From contig NZ_CP104285.1 in assembly GCF_025244905.1 (NCBI RefSeq), positions 3,596,001-3,660,000 of the forward strand: a DNA stretch of 64,000 nucleotides. The letters are read 5' to 3'. The translations under genes were made by a program, and so were the position numbers. Positions 59,008-64,000 of the stretch are shown piece after piece (position 1 is the stretch's first letter; each line of letters opens with the position of its first letter). The notes beneath the pieces were generated by a model. It saw nothing but the letters and a program-made list of their open reading frames with translations. It ran no database searches and was not told where the DNA came from. Source of the DNA: Enterobacter mori (lineage in GTDB: Bacteria; Pseudomonadota; Gammaproteobacteria; Enterobacterales; Enterobacteriaceae).

Positions 59008-60000
59008 TTATTCGCGGAACAGCGCTTCGATATTCAGACCTTGCCCCTGCAGGATTTCACGCAGGCGACGCAGACCTTCAACCTGAATCTGACGAACACG
59101 TTCACGGGTCAGGCCAATTTCGCGGCCGACGTCTTCCAGTGTCGCAGCTTCATACCCCAGTAAACCGAAACGACGTGCCAGCACTTCACGCTGTTTGGCG
59201 TTCAGTTCGAACAGCCATTTGACGATGCTCTGTTTCATGTCATCGTCCTGCGTGGTGTCTTCCGGGCCGTTATCTTTTTCATCGGCCAGGATGTCCAGCA
59301 GCGCTTTTTCGGAGTCGCCACCCAGCGGGGTGTCAACCGAGGTAATGCGCTCGTTGAGACGCAGCATACGGCTTACGTCATCAACCGGTTTATCAAGCTG
59401 TTCGGCAATCTCTTCCGCGCTTGGTTCGTGGTCCAGTTTATGGGACAACTCGCGCGCGGTACGCAGATAGACGTTCAACTCTTTGACGATGTGGATCGGC
59501 AGTCGAATCGTACGGGTTTGGTTCATAATAGCCCGTTCGATGGTCTGGCGAATCCACCAGGTCGCGTAGGTTGAGAAGCGGAACCCGCGTTCCGGGTCAA
59601 ATTTCTCAACTGCGCGGATGAGACCTAAGTTGCCCTCTTCAATCAGGTCCAGCAGAGCCAGACCACGATTGCCGTAACGGCGGGCAATTTTCACGACCAG
59701 TCGCAGGTTACTTTCAATCATGCGACGGCGCGAGGCAACATCACCACGCAAAGCACGACGTGCGAAATAGACTTCTTCTTCGGCCGTTAACAGTGGGGAG
59801 TAACCAATCTCCCCAAGGTAAAGCTGAGTCGCGTCCAGTACACGCTGTGTGGCGCCCTGCGATAACAGCTCTTCTTCAGCCAAATCGTTATCACTGGGTT
59901 CCTCTTCTACTAAGGCTTTTTCGTCAAAAGCCTCTGCTCCGTTCTCATCAAATTCCGCATCTTCATTTAAATCATGAACTTTCAGCGTATTCTGACTCAT
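59008..60000 (-). CDS. rpoS: Stationary-phase sigma factor RpoS
   Basis: General stress sigma factor of 330 residues. Regions seen: 1.2 ([16 protein letters not shown]), 2.4 ([20 protein letters not shown]), 3 and 4.2 ([28 protein letters not shown]). Start at [21 protein letters not shown]; 16 more in-frame codons are open upstream but not conserved. The main promoter in enterobacteria is inside nlpD. Confidence 0.99.
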   Translation of the reverse strand: MSQNTLKVHDLNEDAEFDENGAEAFDEKALVEEEPSDNDLAEEELLSQGATQRVLDATQLYLGEIGYSPLLTAEEEVYFARRALRGDVASRRRMIESNLRLVVKIARRYGNRGLALLDLIEEGNLGLIRAVEKFDPERGFRFSTYATWWIRQTIERAIMNQTRTIRLPIHIVKELNVYLRTARELSHKLDHEPSAEEIAEQLDKPVDDVSRMLRLNERITSVDTPLGGDSEKALLDILADEKDNGPEDTTQDDDMKQSIVKWLFELNAKQREVLARRFGLLGYEAATLEDVGREIGLTRERVRQIQVEGLRRLREILQGQGLNIEALFRE

Positions 60001-60059
60001 AAGGTGGCTCCTACCCGTGATCCCTGAACGAGACACCCTGGCTGGCATGCCCCGTCAAA

Positions 60060-61184
60060 TTATCGCTGCGGCAGATACTGCAGCGGGTTTACGGATTTCC
60101 CCTTGTAACGAATTTCAAAATGCAAGCGTGTAGAACTGGTTCCGGTGCTACCCATGGTAGCGATTTTTTGCCCCGCCTTAACTTCTTGTTGTTCCCGGAC
60201 CAGCATTGTGTCGTTATGGGCGTAGGCACTCAGGTAATCATCGTTGTGTTTGATGATAATAAGATTACCGTAACCGCGCAGAGCGTTACCGGCATAAACA
60301 ACGCGTCCGTCTGAGGTCGCGATGATAGCCTGTCCCTTACTCCCTGCGATATCGATCCCTTTATTTCCTCCCTCGGAGGAAGAGAAGTTTTCGATAACCT
60401 TGCCGTCAGTCGGCCAGCGCCATGCAGAGATAGGCGAACTGGTGGAGGTACTGCTGGCAGTCGGTTCAGTAGAGCTAACCACAGGTGCCGTAACCGGTGC
60501 CGTGACAGCTGTCGCAGTACCTTTATTATTCGGCAACATTTTGTTAGCACTCTGATCACCTGAATCCTCAGAATACGTAATTACAGGTTGTGAAGCAACC
60601 ACCGTGGTGGATTTTTGTGCAGGCATAACGCTGTTATTTTGCGCGGTCACATCCGCCGCAGAAACAGTGTTCCCCGGCGTGAGTGGCGTACCCGTCGCGT
60701 TGCCCACCTGGAGCGTTTGGCCGACTTCCAGTCCATACGGGGCCTGCACGTTATTGCGTTGTGCCAGGTCACGGAAATCGTTCCCGGTGATCCAGGCAAT
60801 ATAGAACAGCGTATCGCCGCGCTTCACGGTGTAGGTGCTGCCGCCGGTATAGCTCCCTTTCGGAATGTTCCCATACTTGCGGTTGTATACTATGCGGCCA
60901 TTTTCCGTCTGAACAGGTTGTTCAACTGGCTGAATCTGTGTTGGCTGCGTGGTTGGACGCTGAACCGGCTGGATCTGCGGAGTTTGCTGCGCCGTAGAGG
61001 TGCCCATTTTAGGCGGAGGAGTGATCAACATTCCGCTGGACGTGTTACCCGAGCCGCTGTTCCCGCCGACGGAGCTTACAGGCGCAGGTGCGTTATTCGA
61101 ACTTGTACAGCCTGCCAGCCAGAGCGAAACCAGTGATAATGCCGCAACACGGCTGATGGTGAATTTTGGGCTTCCCGCGCTCAT
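60060..61184 (-). CDS. nlpD: Murein hydrolase activator NlpD (LytM lipoprotein)
   Basis: Outer-membrane lipoprotein that activates amidase AmiC at the septum. 374 residues: lipobox LWLAGC with Cys26, a Pro/Gln-rich linker with repeats of QPxQIQPV, LysM domain ([17 protein letters not shown], about 115-160), then a degenerate LytM domain lacking the full set of zinc ligands ([28 protein letters not shown]), so non-catalytic as known for NlpD. Upstream of rpoS, 59 bases apart. Confidence 0.97.
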   Translation of the reverse strand: MSAGSPKFTISRVAALSLVSLWLAGCTSSNNAPAPVSSVGGNSGSGNTSSGMLITPPPKMGTSTAQQTPQIQPVQRPTTQPTQIQPVEQPVQTENGRIVYNRKYGNIPKGSYTGGSTYTVKRGDTLFYIAWITGNDFRDLAQRNNVQAPYGLEVGQTLQVGNATGTPLTPGNTVSAADVTAQNNSVMPAQKSTTVVASQPVITYSEDSGDQSANKMLPNNKGTATAVTAPVTAPVVSSTEPTASSTSTSSPISAWRWPTDGKVIENFSSSEGGNKGIDIAGSKGQAIIATSDGRVVYAGNALRGYGNLIIIKHNDDYLSAYAHNDTMLVREQQEVKAGQKIATMGSTGTSSTRLHFEIRYKGKSVNPLQYLPQR

Positions 61185-61300
61185 TTATCCCCCAGGAATG
61201 TGTTAACTACCAGTGACTTAATAATAACCGTGATGGCACGAACCTTTTGCGCCACACAATACGCTGAATTTGCCTTAATAACCCTGGATAAATCCGAGTC

Positions 61301-62662
<1,362 letters not shown>

Positions 62663-62682
<20 letters not shown>

Positions 62683-63712
62683 AATCACCCGAGGTGTTGA
62701 TAAGTTCCCTGACAACACTGGTGGCAAAGCTACCTGCAGGTAGCCAGAAGCGTAACTCAACGGTCACGTCATCCCACCAGTTCCAGCTTAACTGCTGCGG
62801 GTAGAGCAGCATCGCGCGGCGTGCTGCTTCGACTTTTTCCCGCACCAGCAGTGATTGTAATTCTGGCGCGTCCGCGACGGCTGACTGCTCAGCAGCCAGC
62901 GCATCGCCCTGCGTGCCCCAGTCGCCCGTTCCGGGCATCGCGGCAGTAATCATCAGCGCTTTGGCGTCCACACGAGACTGGACATCGGCCATTTCATCGG
63001 CCGTTGCCACAAACCAGCTTCCGCGTCCCGCTAATTGTAGCGCATCGCCGACAACAACTTGATTAGCGTCCGATTTTTTCAGACGTTCGCTCACAATCTG
63101 ATTAAACAACGCACTGCGGGCCGCAGACAACCAAAAACTGCGTTTATTCCTGTCGCGCACCGGTGCATCACTCTGCGCCCAGCGCAGTGCGCCCTGCAGG
63201 TTGCTGCCACCGATTCCAAAACGCTGTGCGCCAAAGTAGTTCGGTACGCCGCGTTCATTGATCGCGTTTAGACGCTTTTCAACGTCTTCGCGGTCAGTCA
63301 CTTCACGCAGCACCAGGGTAAAGGCGTTGCCTTTCAACGCGCCCAGACGCAGTTTGCGCTTGTGACGGGCGTACTCCAGCACTTTACAGCCTTCAAGCTC
63401 AAACTGGCTTAAATCCGGCATCGTATTGCCCGGGACGCGCGCGCAGATCCACTGTTCAGTGACCGCATGTTTATCTTTCTGTCCGGCAAAGCTCACTTCA
63501 CGAGCATGAATTTTCAGGAATTTTGCCAGCGCGTCGGCCACAAACCGTGTGTTGCAGCCGTTTTTCAGAATGCGCACCAGAATGTGCTCGCCTTCGCCAT
63601 CCGGCTCAAAGCCCAGATCCTCCACCACGAGGAAATCTTCCGGGCTGGCTTTCAGCACCCCGTTCCCCTGCGGTTTACCGTGCAGGTATGTCAGGTTGTC
63701 AAAGTCTGTCAT
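62663..63712 (-). CDS. truD: tRNA pseudouridine(13) synthase TruD
   Basis: Makes pseudouridine 13 in tRNA-Glu. 349 residues; catalytic Asp80 in [11 protein letters not shown], and the TruD insertion domain follows. Overlaps surE and ispF at its ends (20 and 4 bases), a compact operon. Confidence 0.97.
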
Positions 63713-64000
63713 TTGCTCGCCTTAACCAGCAGCGCCACGGCTTCACAGGCAATGCCTTCGCCACGGCCCGTGAAGCCCAGCTTCTCGGTGGTGGTCGCTT
63801 TGACGTTGACGTCATCCATATGGCAGCCCAGATCTTCCGCGATAAACACGCGCATCTGCGGAATGTGCGGCAGCATTTTCGGTGCCTGAGCGATGATTGT
63901 CACATCCACGTTACCCAGGGTGTAGCCTTTAGCCTGAATGCGGCGCCACGCTTCGCGCAGCAGTTCACGGCTGTCTGCCCCTTTAAATGCCGGGTCGGTG
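63709..64000 (-). CDS. ispF: 2-C-methyl-D-erythritol 2,4-cyclodiphosphate synthase IspF, partial
   Basis: Non-mevalonate isoprenoid pathway enzyme. Only the C-terminal 96 or so residues are in the window; the frame runs off the right edge. Seen: [35 protein letters not shown] and [17 protein letters not shown]. The apparent start at 63909 is an internal GTG; the true start and the metal ligands lie beyond 64000. Confidence 0.97.
   Translation of the reverse strand, partial: TDPAFKGADSRELLREAWRRIQAKGYTLGNVDVTIIAQAPKMLPHIPQMRVFIAEDLGCHMDDVNVKATTTEKLGFTGRGEGIACEAVALLVKASK

Overview
The window is a chromosomal segment of a gammaproteobacterium in the Enterobacteriaceae, most like Enterobacter (E. 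cloacae complex) or a close relative. Gene order follows the Escherichia coli 57-62 min region (luxS-micA-gshA-yqaAB-argVYZQ/serV-csrA-alaS-recX-recA-pncC-mltB-srl-norRVW-hypF-hydN-asc-hyc-hyp-fhlA-ygbA-mutS-rpoS-nlpD-pcm-surE-truD-ispF). Protein identity to E. coli is high but not complete, and several cassettes are placed as in Enterobacter/Klebsiella rather than E. coli K-12. The assignment rests on remembered family sequences; no search was run.

Layout. 1-10.4 kb: a truncated AraC-type regulator, luxS, the MicA sRNA, gshA (TTG start), yqaA-yqaB, a tRNA operon of one tRNA-Ser(GCU) and five tRNA-Arg(ACG) with an RtT-like element inside it, csrA, alaS, recX, recA with its LexA box in the promoter spacer, and pncC. 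10.4-13.2 kb: a three-gene zinc-type ABC importer under a near-perfect Zur box, with an overlooked 35-residue membrane ORF as its first cistron. 13.2-14.3 kb: mltB. 14.5-19.5 kb: the sorbitol operon srlAEBD-srlM-srlR-gutQ. 19.5-23.7 kb: norR and divergent norVW with three NorR boxes, an IHF site and a sigma-54 promoter.

24.0-45.9 kb is essentially a complete formate hydrogenlyase locus: a NixA/HoxN nickel permease coupled to hydN-hypF, the asc beta-glucoside operon lodged in the middle, hycABCDEFGHI, divergent hypABCDE, and the activator fhlA. It encodes nickel import, the hydrogenase complex, its maturation proteins, the endopeptidase and the sigma-54 activator together; formate dehydrogenase H itself is not in the window.

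46.0-50.1 kb: a Fur-type promoter drives a siderophore-type ABC importer followed by an MdtH-like MFS exporter. 50.1-50.9 kb: ygbA with an NsrR-type palindrome, and a SymE-like small protein behind a LexA-like box. 51.0-53.5 kb: mutS. 53.7-56.5 kb: the hydroxyarylic acid decarboxylase operon (subunits B, C, D) and its divergent MarR regulator HosA, with two palindromic operators. 56.5-59.0 kb: a LysR regulator divergent from an unusual MFS transporter carrying an NTF2-like C-terminal extension. 59.0-64.0 kb: rpoS, nlpD, pcm, surE, truD and a truncated ispF.

I see no prophage, insertion sequence, CRISPR array or defence island. The least ordinary points are the small ORF and Zur box at the zinc importer, the MFS/NTF2-like chimera, the SymE-like gene with its SOS-like box, and the rearranged tRNA-Arg array. 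I found no strong candidate for a wholly new system.
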